Shown: positions 32,925 to 39,844 of the stretch, piece by piece
How the letters are laid out: each line of letters begins with the position of its first letter
How positions within the stretch are numbered: position 1 is the stretch's first letter
Source of the DNA: Syntrophaceae bacterium UBA1163
GTDB taxonomy: Bacteria; Desulfobacterota; BSN033; UBA1163
Reading direction: 5' to 3'
DNA length: 48,310 bases
Assembly (NCBI GenBank): GCA_002311635.1
Contig: DBZJ01000245.1
Location: 335 to 48,644, forward strand
Notes under the pieces: generated by a model
Database searches by the model: none
What the model saw: the letters and a program-made list of their open reading frames with translations, nothing else
Told to the model about the DNA's origin: nothing
Program-made: the position numbers and the translations under genes

Positions 32925-32985
32925 GGGAAAATTTAGAAGGCTGAATTAGAATGTTATGACATTCACAAGAGGGATTTCTTAAGAG

Positions 32986-33246
32986 CTAATCTCCAAGGAC
33001 TTCTTTATGGGTCCCAATAGCGGTTATAATAATCCCCATTTTACTTCGTATATAAGTCGCTCTGTAGTTCATCGTTATGCTAAACCCGCAAGCATCAATT
33101 CCTTTGAGCTTTTCATTCCTCAAACCCGGATGGGATGGATTTGTAGTGAGTCTTTCGAGCTGCTCCCAGAACTTAATTCTAATTTCTTTAGGTAGGTCGT
33201 TCGGCTTTTTCAGGACAGTATCGGGAATAACGATATTAGTCGCCAA
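32986..33246 (-). CDS. RelE-like toxin of a toxin-antitoxin pair
   Basis: The 86-residue protein has the RelE/ParE-type fold pattern. KIKFWEQLERL-like helix (IRIKFWEQLERLTTNPSHPG), then LKGIDACGFSITMNYRATYI and a final beta strand with ITAIGTHKEV. It resembles the small mRNA-cleaving toxins whose catalysis uses Arg/Tyr and His near the C-terminus. It overlaps the AbrB-type antitoxin by 11 bp, in the usual antitoxin-first order. It is likely repressed by the AbrB protein binding its own promoter. Confidence 0.78.
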   Translation of the reverse strand: MATNIVIPDTVLKKPNDLPKEIRIKFWEQLERLTTNPSHPGLRNEKLKGIDACGFSITMNYRATYIRSKMGIIITAIGTHKEVLGD

Positions 33247-33511
33247 AGTGTTTTCGAGCCTCTTTCACGGATTTAAAGACTTTCATTTTCCCTCTTTCAA
33301 GGTCTTTTATAGATTGACTCACCTGTTTCTGCCATTCCGTACTCCAGAACCATGCCTGTTCTCTCGGTATCTCTACAACAGGTCGAATAATGATCTCATT
33401 CCCTCGTGCAGTAACCTCGACTCTTTCACCGACTTTCAAAGGTATCTTCCCCCTGACCTCTTCCGGTATCGTCACTTGATACTTTTCCCTAACCTTCACT
33501 GTTGCTCCCAT
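33236..33511 (-). CDS. AbrB/MazE-type antitoxin
   Basis: The 91-residue protein begins with a SpoVT/AbrB swapped-hairpin DNA-binding domain: VKVREKYQVTIPEEVRGK, then LKVGERVEVTARGNEIII. The C-terminal half (about 50-91) contains WSTEWQKQVSQSIKDLERGK, a probable toxin-neutralising helix. It is the upstream gene of the pair. AT-rich sequence 5' to it (33525-33575) may hold the promoter and operator. Confidence 0.82.
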   Translation of the reverse strand: MGATVKVREKYQVTIPEEVRGKIPLKVGERVEVTARGNEIIIRPVVEIPREQAWFWSTEWQKQVSQSIKDLERGKMKVFKSVKEARKHFGD

Positions 33512-33646
33512 GGCGCCTCTCTTTTCGTTATTGTATTACTATATTACTTTAATACAGTATTTCTTTCTTTTTGTCAACCTTATTTCTGCTTTGTCCTAAT
33601 CCGGGAGGGCAGCGAATGAGGGATACACAGTGCGTCCACGAGGGGT

Positions 33647-33686
33647 CAGGTCTCAACGGGCTGTTGCTCAAAAGCCCTGAGACCTG
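33647..33686. repeat. Strong hairpin, REP-like
   Basis: CAGGTCTCA (33647-33655) pairs with TGAGACCTG (33678-33686); inside it, GGGCT pairs with AGCCC around a 10-nt loop. There is no T-run, so a terminator is less likely than a repetitive extragenic palindrome. Confidence 0.65.
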
Positions 33687-33707
33687 CCGCAAGCAATCAA
33701 TAGCATA

Positions 33708-33824
33708 CTAGGCTGCGGAAGCTGTGGGGTCAAGCTTGACTAATTGAGATATGCTTTGTTTCAAATATTTTCTCAATTCTTTAATCGGTATCGATAATTC
33801 CCCGACCGCCCCCGCATGTACCAT
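33708..33824 (-). other. 38-residue frame inside the inverted repeat, possible transposase C-terminal relic
   Basis: ATG at 33824 to TAG at 33710. Residues 11-33 read SIPIKELRKYLKQSISQLVK then LDP, a helix-rich, basic, DNA-binding-like segment. The 3' part overlaps the left arm of the inverted repeat. Association with REP-like palindromes recalls REP-associated tyrosine transposases, but the fragment is too short to assign. It is reported only because it is uninterrupted and well organised. Confidence 0.3.
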
Positions 33825-33892
33825 GGCATGAGATTACCAAAGCCTAAATCAGTTATCAATGCCAATATCTCAATTTTCCAAGCCTGACCCCA
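33725..33892. repeat. 168-bp region bounded by 27-bp imperfect inverted repeats
   Basis: On the left, plus strand: TGGGGTCAAGCTTGAC, then TAATTGAGATA. On the right, minus strand: TGGGGTCAGGCTTGG, then AAAATTGAGATA. The arms differ at about 4 positions. The right arm forms the last codons and stop of the NfeD-like frame. Confidence 0.6.
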
Positions 33893-34400
33893 AAGGTCTG
33901 CCTAGCTGCACATTAACTCCCCCTTTTTCTACAAAAAGTTTCATCCCTTTAACATCACATACAATAATGTTTTCTCCAACGTTTATCTCTGTTTCATCCT
34001 TTGCCACAGCAATCCATATCTCGTTTCCAATTCTTACTTTCCCTTCTGGGTTGCATTTCTTGATAACAACACCCCTTTTCAGAATCATGCCTTCAACACC
34101 GAGACCACTCCGTCTTATTTCACAGGGATTATACAATTCATTCCGTGTTTTTAGGTACTTTTCGTAAGACCTTGTCAACACCTGTAAGGAGGGAAGGGTT
34201 ATCGCCAAAAGGAAGTATACAAGTAACCTATACCACCCTGAAACGTGCTAGACAAAAAAGGCCAAATATGCCATGGTAAACCAAATTATTGGGTGCATCC
34301 ACAGTACAATTAGCATCATCCGATATTCTTTTCTGCTAGGCGGCTGAGTTCTCCTCCTGATAGGAAACACTCTTAAGAGCTTGAGCACTATTCTTAACAT
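33870..34400 (-). pseudogene. NfeD-like membrane/OB-fold gene interrupted by an in-frame TAG
   Basis: In one frame from ATG 34400, a first part encodes RMMLIVLWMHPIIWFTMAY (a membrane helix) and stops at TAG (34248-34250). The same frame continues without further stops through a second hydrophobic segment (RLLVYFLLAITLPSLQVL) and then an OB-like domain, GKVRIGNEIWIAVA and INVGENIIVCDVKGMKLFVE, as in short NfeD proteins. The stop of the second part lies in the inverted repeat, so the native end was probably lost. If the TAG is real, the gene is broken. Alternatively, a TTG (34208) starts a shorter protein. The OB assignment is moderately confident. Confidence 0.55.
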
Positions 34401-34463
34401 AGCACCATTCACGCTTATGGAGCCATCGTTCTTACATTGGGATTGAATTGCACACACTTCCAA

Positions 34464-34897
34464 GCGTTGGTTCTACTAACATTAATACACCCAAGGTAAG
34501 CGGGATCAGCTTATATTTATGCAGGAGGGATCAGCCCTTGACACAGGACAATCTTTTCCCAAGCCTCCTGATCTCATCCCTTAGCTTATGGTCCTTAAAT
34601 ACACCGTTCGAAAATTTTGTCAAGCACTTCTTAAGTTCCTTTCCGCTTTTTATCCCCCTCCCCTTGGTCCCCTCCCGCCGAAGAAGGGGAATTCGGGGGG
34701 TGAAAAATTCTTCTACTCCTTGACATGGTTCAGAAAATGATTGAAAAATGAATCAACGTCACCGGTTGATTACCAGGAGCAAATTGAGAGGAAAGGTGTA
34801 ATACAGTTCAATAACACTGGATTCCGGATCAAGTCCGGAATGACAACATTACTTTCTCAGGCTACATCCATGCAGTGTTGAATATGCGGAACTGAAA
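34464..34897. other. Non-coding gap upstream of cdaA with a dispersed palindrome
   Basis: No gene is seen. At 34817-34845 is the palindromic repeat ATTCCGGATCAAGTCCGGAAT flanked by CTGG and GACA. A GC-rich run with CCCCTCCCCTTGGTCCC lies at about 34660. A TTGACA at 34721-34726 has no clear -10. Confidence 0.5.
34817..34845. repeat. CTGGATTCCGG-type dispersed palindrome
   Basis: ATTCCGGA and TCCGGAAT pair across TCAAG. The same family occurs at 42624-42719 and, as GTCATTCCCGC, at the right edge. Confidence 0.65.
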
Positions 34898-36070
34898 ATG
34901 AAAGATTTTCTTAATCTCTTTCGCTGGCAGGACGGCCTCGACATTCTCATCCTCACCTATATTCTCTATCGCCTTTACCTCTGGCTGAGAAAGAAAAAAG
35001 CCCTGCGAATGATCCTTGTTATCCTGGCTCTGCCTCTTTTCTATATCCTTGCCAGGTGGATCGACCTTCCTCTTTCAGTATGGGGGCTCCAGTATCTTTG
35101 GCCGGTGATTCTGATCGTTTTGGTGGTCATCTTCCAGGAAGAGATCCGAGAAGTATTAGGGAACGTCAGCCTCCCCAGCTTTTTCTTTGGAAGGTCTGAG
35201 AGACTCACCTCAAAGGCCATCGATAAGATTGTGGAGGCCGCCTTTCAAATGGCCGATAGGAGGATCGGCGGGCTGATCGTTTTGCAGAAGGGAGATGATC
35301 TCGACGAGCTCATCCACGAGAAAATACCCCTGGATGCGGAAATCAATGAAGACCTGCTGGTCAGCATTTTTACTCCCCAGTCTCCTTTGCACGACGGTGC
35401 GGTGATCATCCGGGGAGATCGCATTCGACACGCCGCGGCCCTGCTGCCTTTGTCCAAATCCACTTCTTTCCCAAAAGAGTTCGGAACCCGACATCGGGCG
35501 GGGATCGGCCTCACGGAAATCTCGGACGGCGATTGCATTATTATCTCTGAAGAGAGAGGAGAAGTCCTATTTGCCTCAAAAGGAAACGTTGAAAAGAAGC
35601 GAGAAAAAGGGAAGTTAAAAGAAAGCCTCGCAGATTTGACTCCTGTGGGAAGCATAAAGGATAAAGAAAAGACATGGTCCAAAAGAATCTTTGAGGATCT
35701 TCCGAGAAAGGCCCTCTTTCTCTTCCTGGTATGCCTCCTCTGGGCGTCGGTCATCGGTATCCGCCGAGGAGAAGTCAGTTTTAACATCCCCATTGAATAC
35801 TACTCCATGCCCCAAAATTTAGTCATTGTAGGCGAGCCACCCAGCGAAGTTAACGTCCGCCTCAAGGGTTCACAAAGGCTCCTTTCTTCCATCAAACCCG
35901 ACCAGATCCGGGCTCGGGTTGATCTTTCTAACACCCGCAAGGGCCTCAACCAAATCTCTCTCTCTGAGACAAACATCAATGCCGGCCCCGGAATTTCGGT
36001 AACCAATTTTTATCCCCGAAGTATCAGATTGCAGCTTTCTCAAATCTCGGATATGAATAAGAGCAAATAA
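34898..36070 (+). CDS. cdaA: CdaA-type diadenylate cyclase fused to a YbbR/CdaR domain
   Basis: Predicted membrane c-di-AMP synthase. Three N-terminal helices (about 15-80) precede the DAC domain (about 100-225), whose catalytic motifs are DGA (166-168 in SPLHDGAVII) and RHR (198-200 in GTRHRAGIGLTE). A fourth helix (272-287) then leads to a YbbR-type beta domain (about 291-385: EYYSMPQNLVIVGEPPSE, then VNVRLKG and ARVDLSNTRKGLNQI). In most bacteria these are two adjacent genes, cdaA and cdaR; here they are one 390-residue protein. CdaR regulates cyclase activity. c-di-AMP controls turgor, potassium uptake and cell-wall homeostasis. The phosphodiesterase gene pgpH lies 3.8 kb downstream. Confidence 0.9.
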   Translation: MKDFLNLFRWQDGLDILILTYILYRLYLWLRKKKALRMILVILALPLFYILARWIDLPLSVWGLQYLWPVILIVLVVIFQEEIREVLGNVSLPSFFFGRSERLTSKAIDKIVEAAFQMADRRIGGLIVLQKGDDLDELIHEKIPLDAEINEDLLVSIFTPQSPLHDGAVIIRGDRIRHAAALLPLSKSTSFPKEFGTRHRAGIGLTEISDGDCIIISEERGEVLFASKGNVEKKREKGKLKESLADLTPVGSIKDKEKTWSKRIFEDLPRKALFLFLVCLLWASVIGIRRGEVSFNIPIEYYSMPQNLVIVGEPPSEVNVRLKGSQRLLSSIKPDQIRARVDLSNTRKGLNQISLSETNINAGPGISVTNFYPRSIRLQLSQISDMNKSK

Positions 36071-36301
36071 CTGTGATTCAGACAGTGAGACTATAGACAT
36101 CAGACCTCAGCCTGAAAAGCGGAAATAGCCATGAGGCAAAGACAATCGAGAGACAAACAAAATGAAGAGTGGACCAGCAAATCTCTTAGATTCTCCATAA
36201 GAAAAGTCTGGTGTCCGAAGTCTGAAGTCCAGTGTCTGAATCCCAGGGCCGAATAAGGCATCATTGAAACTCGTTCTTCCTTTTTGCTAATATCGCCACA
36301 A

Positions 36302-37309
36302 ATGAAGAGCCTGAATGCCATTACGGATGTTCCGGGAATCAAGGTCGGTCATGCCAGTGACTTCAAGGCCTTGACAGGCTGCACCGTTATCCTCTGTGAA
36401 GAAGGGGCGATTGGAGCCGTTGACATCCGCGGACCAGCGACCGGGACGAGGGAGATCGACGCCCTCACCCACCCGCATTTGGTTGATAAAATTCATGCCA
36501 TACTCCTGGCGGGCGGAAGCGCCTTTGGTTTGGACGCCGCAGGCGGAGTGATGGCTTTTCTGGAAGAAAGAGGAAAAGGGTTCGATGTGACCAAAACAAA
36601 AGTCCCCATCGTGCCCACCGCTATAATTTTTGATTTTGGAATCGGCGATTTTCGCGTCAGGCCGGGCTGCGAGATGGGATACCAAGCCTGTCTCAATGCC
36701 TCAAAAAGAGTGGAAGAAGGAAGTGTCGGGGTGGGGACAGGCGCTACCGTTGGAAAGCTTTTTGGAATCGAACGGGCGATGAAGGGTGGCGTGGGTACAT
36801 CGAGTATTCAGGGGCCGAAGGGGCTTATCGTGGGAGGCATTGTTGTCGTCAATGCCTTTGGAGATGTGCTCGACCCTGTCTCTAATCAGATCTTGGCAGG
36901 AGCAAGAAAGTCAAAAGAGGGTGGCGAATTTGCTAATTCGTCGGAGTGGATGAAAAAGGGAGTGACCCGCGGACAGTTCGGAAAAGTCCTCCCTTCGGAG
37001 TCCGCTTCGTTTAATACAACCCTCGGGGTGGTGGCTACCAACGCTTATTTAACGAAGAAAGAGCTTCACCAGGTTGCCCAGATCGCCCATGCCGGGTTGG
37101 CCAAAATGATCTCACCCTTTCATACCACGTTTGACGGAGACCTGATCTTTGCCATCTCGTACGGGAAGAAGAAAGGCGACGTCAATACCATCGGACTCCT
37201 CGGGGAAGTAGTCTTAGCCGAGTCCGTCAAGAGAGCGATAATCCAAGCTAAGGGATTTGGAGCGATTCCGGCATACCAGGATATTTCAGCCCTAAAGAGA
37301 AAACAATAA
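36302..37309 (+). CDS. P1 family (DmpA-like) peptidase
   Basis: The protein has 335 residues. It is an N-terminal-nucleophile-like self-cleaving aminopeptidase/esterase family (S58/P1, DmpA). Typical segments are ITDVPGIKVGHASD at the start, TVILCEEGAIGAVDIRG, ILLAGGSAFGLDAAGGVMAFLEE and GVGTGATVGK. The autoprocessing site is in NTTLGVVATNAYL, with Thr as likely nucleophile, followed by HTTFDGDLIFAIS. The ATG at 36302 was chosen over TTG at 36284 for its typical N-terminus; neither has a good Shine-Dalgarno. Substrate is unknown, probably small D/L-amino acid peptides. Confidence 0.9.
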   Translation: MKSLNAITDVPGIKVGHASDFKALTGCTVILCEEGAIGAVDIRGPATGTREIDALTHPHLVDKIHAILLAGGSAFGLDAAGGVMAFLEERGKGFDVTKTKVPIVPTAIIFDFGIGDFRVRPGCEMGYQACLNASKRVEEGSVGVGTGATVGKLFGIERAMKGGVGTSSIQGPKGLIVGGIVVVNAFGDVLDPVSNQILAGARKSKEGGEFANSSEWMKKGVTRGQFGKVLPSESASFNTTLGVVATNAYLTKKELHQVAQIAHAGLAKMISPFHTTFDGDLIFAISYGKKKGDVNTIGLLGEVVLAESVKRAIIQAKGFGAIPAYQDISALKRKQ

Positions 37310-37367
37310 AAATTGCTAAATTTTTGCGAAAATGGTACCCTTTAAGCAAGGAAAGCGAAGGACAGAG

Positions 37368-37562
37368 ATGGGCAAGAAAGAATTACTGATAAAGGAGATT
37401 GATCAGGTTCCAGAACCTTTTCTTGATGAGGTAATGGACTTTGTTCAATTTCTCAAAGGAAAGATGGTTAAAGAGAAGTTAGATATTACCTTTGCAAGCG
37501 AATCCTCTCTTGAAAAAGATTGGCTGAGGCCGGAGGAGGATGAGGCTTGGCAAAATTTGTAA
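37368..37562 (+). CDS. DUF2281-like putative antitoxin
   Basis: The 64-residue protein reads KELLIKEIDQVPEPFLDEV and MDFVQFLKGK, a pattern of short antitoxins that precede MazF- or PIN-type toxins. The C-terminal tail WLRPEEDEAWQNL is acidic and would cover the toxin active site. It overlaps the MazF-like gene by 16 bp. I take the ATG at 37368 since the frame upstream has no RBS. No DNA-binding motif is obvious. Confidence 0.72.
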   Translation: MGKKELLIKEIDQVPEPFLDEVMDFVQFLKGKMVKEKLDITFASESSLEKDWLRPEEDEAWQNL

Positions 37563-37879
37563 AAGGCGAAATTGTTGTTATTCCATTTCCTTTCTCCGAT
37601 TTAACCCAAGCCAAACGGCGGCCCGCCCTTATTCTCGCAACACTAGAGGGAGATGACTTAATCCTCTGTCAGATAACAAGCCAGACAATTAAAGACAACT
37701 ATGCAATTTCAATAACCGACTACGACTTTGAGACAGGAGGTTTAAAGAAACCGAGTAATGTGAGGCCTAACCGGATATTTACTGCTGATACGCATCTTGT
37801 CCTATATCGAGTTGGAACCCTTAAGAAGGAAAAACTGAATGAAGTTATTGAAAGAGTTGTGGAAATCGTTCGAAAATAG
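37547..37879 (+). CDS. PemK/MazF-family mRNA interferase-like toxin
   Basis: The 110-residue SH3-like barrel protein has FVKGEIVVIPFPFSDLTQAKRRPALIL (N-terminal MazF motif with the invariant Arg-Pro-Ala), then CQITSQTIKDNY and a middle strand NVRPNRIFTADTHLVLYRVG. It probably cleaves RNA when free of its antitoxin. The start is TTG at 37547, preceded by GGAGGAGGATGAGGC within the antitoxin gene, giving tight coupling. Confidence 0.82.
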   Translation: MAKFVKGEIVVIPFPFSDLTQAKRRPALILATLEGDDLILCQITSQTIKDNYAISITDYDFETGGLKKPSNVRPNRIFTADTHLVLYRVGTLKKEKLNEVIERVVEIVRK

Positions 37880-37935
37880 AAAACCTTTCGCCCGTCCCTA
37901 CCGGAGAGAGAAGGCGTGAGGGAGAGGGTAAGAAT

Positions 37936-38685
37936 ATGGATCAAAAATTAATTCAAAGGGCAGCGCAGGATATTCTCAATTCAAAAAAGACGATCGCCTT
38001 TACCGGAGCGGGCATTTCCGTGGAGAGTGGTATTCCCGATTTCAGGGGATCTCAGGGCCTCTGGCAAAAATACGATCCCGAGGAATTCGCTCATATCGAC
38101 GCATTCCGCTCCGACCCCGAACGGATCTGGTTGATGCTCAAGGATATGTTCCTGATCATCAAGGATGCAAAGCCCAACCCGGCCCATCTTGGGCTGGCCG
38201 AATTGGAGCGGATGGGTTATCTCTCTTCGGTCATCACCCAGAATGTGGACGGCCTTCACCAAGCCGCCGGAAGCCGCCATGTGATTGAATTTCACGGGAG
38301 TCACAGGACACTCTCCTGCCTGAAGTGCTCGACGACCATCGACGGAGCTTCCCTCAAAGTGGAAGACCTCCCTCCCCGGTGCTCCCGCTGCTCATCGCTC
38401 TTGAAACCCGATGTCGTCTTTTTTGGAGAACCCATCCCCCTGAAGGCTCAGGTCTCGTCGTTGAAAGAATCCCAATCCTGCAGTGTAGTCCTTTCCATCG
38501 GAACCTCTGCGGTCGTCTATCCCGCGGCCTCCATTCCCATTACTGCGAAGGAGAGGGGGGCCACGGTTATTGAGATCAACAGGGAACCGACTCCCTTGAC
38601 CCATGAGATATCGGATTACCTCATCTCTGGCTCTGCCGGTGAAATCATCCCCGCTATTGTCGAAGAAGTGAAGCGGTTAAGGTGA
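37936..38685 (+). CDS. Sir2-family NAD-dependent protein deacylase
   Basis: The 249-residue sirtuin removes acyl groups from protein lysines using NAD. NAD motifs are TGAGISVESGIPDFRG (23-38) and TQNVDGLHQAAG (101-112). The catalytic His120 is in IEFHGS. Zinc ligands are C128, C131, C149 and C152. KPDVVFFGEPIP and SIGTSAVVYPAA follow as expected. The Tyr-x-x-Arg signature of class III desuccinylases is not present after GLWQKY, so deacetylase activity is more likely. It might reverse acetylation by the GNAT at 3.3-3.8 kb, though it is far away. Confidence 0.93.
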   Translation: MDQKLIQRAAQDILNSKKTIAFTGAGISVESGIPDFRGSQGLWQKYDPEEFAHIDAFRSDPERIWLMLKDMFLIIKDAKPNPAHLGLAELERMGYLSSVITQNVDGLHQAAGSRHVIEFHGSHRTLSCLKCSTTIDGASLKVEDLPPRCSRCSSLLKPDVVFFGEPIPLKAQVSSLKESQSCSVVLSIGTSAVVYPAASIPITAKERGATVIEINREPTPLTHEISDYLISGSAGEIIPAIVEEVKRLR

Positions 38686-38842
38686 AGAGAGGCGGCGGAG
38701 GGGCCAATCAGTATTGCAATCTAGGGTTCAGGATGATATGATTCGCCAATAACGGACAGTTTTATCCTGCTCACCTTTTTTCTGCCTCACATAGTTGGAA
38801 AAAGCAGGTGTAGGCAGGGGGATCAAGGGGTGAAAGTTCTTT

Positions 38843-39838
38843 TTGAAAGAACAACCAGCGGAAACCGTCGAAAAGGTGACCTTTGATGATCTTCAAATGG
38901 CCAATGCCCTTTTCGGCGCCCACAGTGAAAATCTGAAACGCATTGCCAGGACGATCGGAGTGAAGATCAACGCCAAAGGCAATGCCCTCAGCATCCACGG
39001 GGAGGTGCTGGATGTTGATCTTTCGATACGCATCCTGAACAGCCTCTACGCCCTCCTGAAAAAAGGCTACCCTCTTTACCCACCCGACGTCGACTATGCC
39101 ATTCGGATGATCTCCGATGATCAGAAGGTGAACCTTGAGGATATCTTTCTCGACACCGTTTACATCTCGTCAAGGAAGCGGGCGATCACACCCAAGAGCC
39201 TGGCTCAGAAGCGTTATATCGACGCCATCCGAAAATACGACCTGGTGATTGGCATCGGCCCCGCCGGAACGGGAAAGACCTATCTGGCCATGGCCATGGC
39301 CGTGGCCAGTCTCGTGAAGCAGGAGGTTGAGAGGATCGTTCTGACTCGGCCTGCCGTGGAAGCAGGGGAGAAGTTAGGATTCCTTCCCGGGGATATCGCT
39401 GAGAAGGTCAATCCCTATCTTCGCCCCCTCTACGATGCCTTACATGATATGATGGATTTTGACCGAGCCTCCAAACTGGTGGAGAGGGGTGTGATCGAGG
39501 TGGCCCCCTTAGCTTTTATGCGGGGAAGGACCCTCAACGACTCCTTCGTCATTCTCGACGAGGCACAAAATACCGGGCCGGAGCAGATGAAGATGTTTTT
39601 GACCCGATTGGGCTACAGTTCCAAGGCCGTCATTACGGGAGACATCACCCAGGTCGATCTTCCTGAGAATAAGACTTCTGGGTTGATCGAAGTCCAGGGT
39701 ATCCTTAAAGGAATCGAAGGAATCGAATTCGTTTATTTCTCGGACAGGGATGTCGTCAGACATCCTCTCGTCCAGGAAATCATCAAGGCTTACGAAAGAG
39801 CAGAAGAAAGGCGGAACCGCCAAAAAGATTCTCTTTAA
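38843..39838 (+). CDS. PhoH-like ATPase (YbeZ)
   Basis: The protein has 331 residues with a KH-like N-terminal part and a P-loop ATPase core. Walker A is GIGPAGTGKTYLA and Walker B is SFVILDEAQNT. LTRPAVEAGEKLGFLPGD and TGDITQVDLP are diagnostic of PhoH-like proteins linked to YbeY and ribosome maturation. The assigned start is TTG at 38843, the only reasonable start in frame; the ribosome-binding site is weak. It is first of the plus-strand phoH-pgpH-ybeY cluster, the normal order in many bacteria. Confidence 0.92.
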   Translation: MKEQPAETVEKVTFDDLQMANALFGAHSENLKRIARTIGVKINAKGNALSIHGEVLDVDLSIRILNSLYALLKKGYPLYPPDVDYAIRMISDDQKVNLEDIFLDTVYISSRKRAITPKSLAQKRYIDAIRKYDLVIGIGPAGTGKTYLAMAMAVASLVKQEVERIVLTRPAVEAGEKLGFLPGDIAEKVNPYLRPLYDALHDMMDFDRASKLVERGVIEVAPLAFMRGRTLNDSFVILDEAQNTGPEQMKMFLTRLGYSSKAVITGDITQVDLPENKTSGLIEVQGILKGIEGIEFVYFSDRDVVRHPLVQEIIKAYERAEERRNRQKDSL

Positions 39839-39844
39839 CGACCC

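Larger units (their letters stand above)
33512..33869. other. Repeat-rich intergenic region (REP-like)
   Basis: It contains a strong hairpin (33647-33686), an inverted repeat (33725-33751 with 33866-33892) and a short 38-residue frame (33708-33824). No intact gene is present. Confidence 0.6.
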
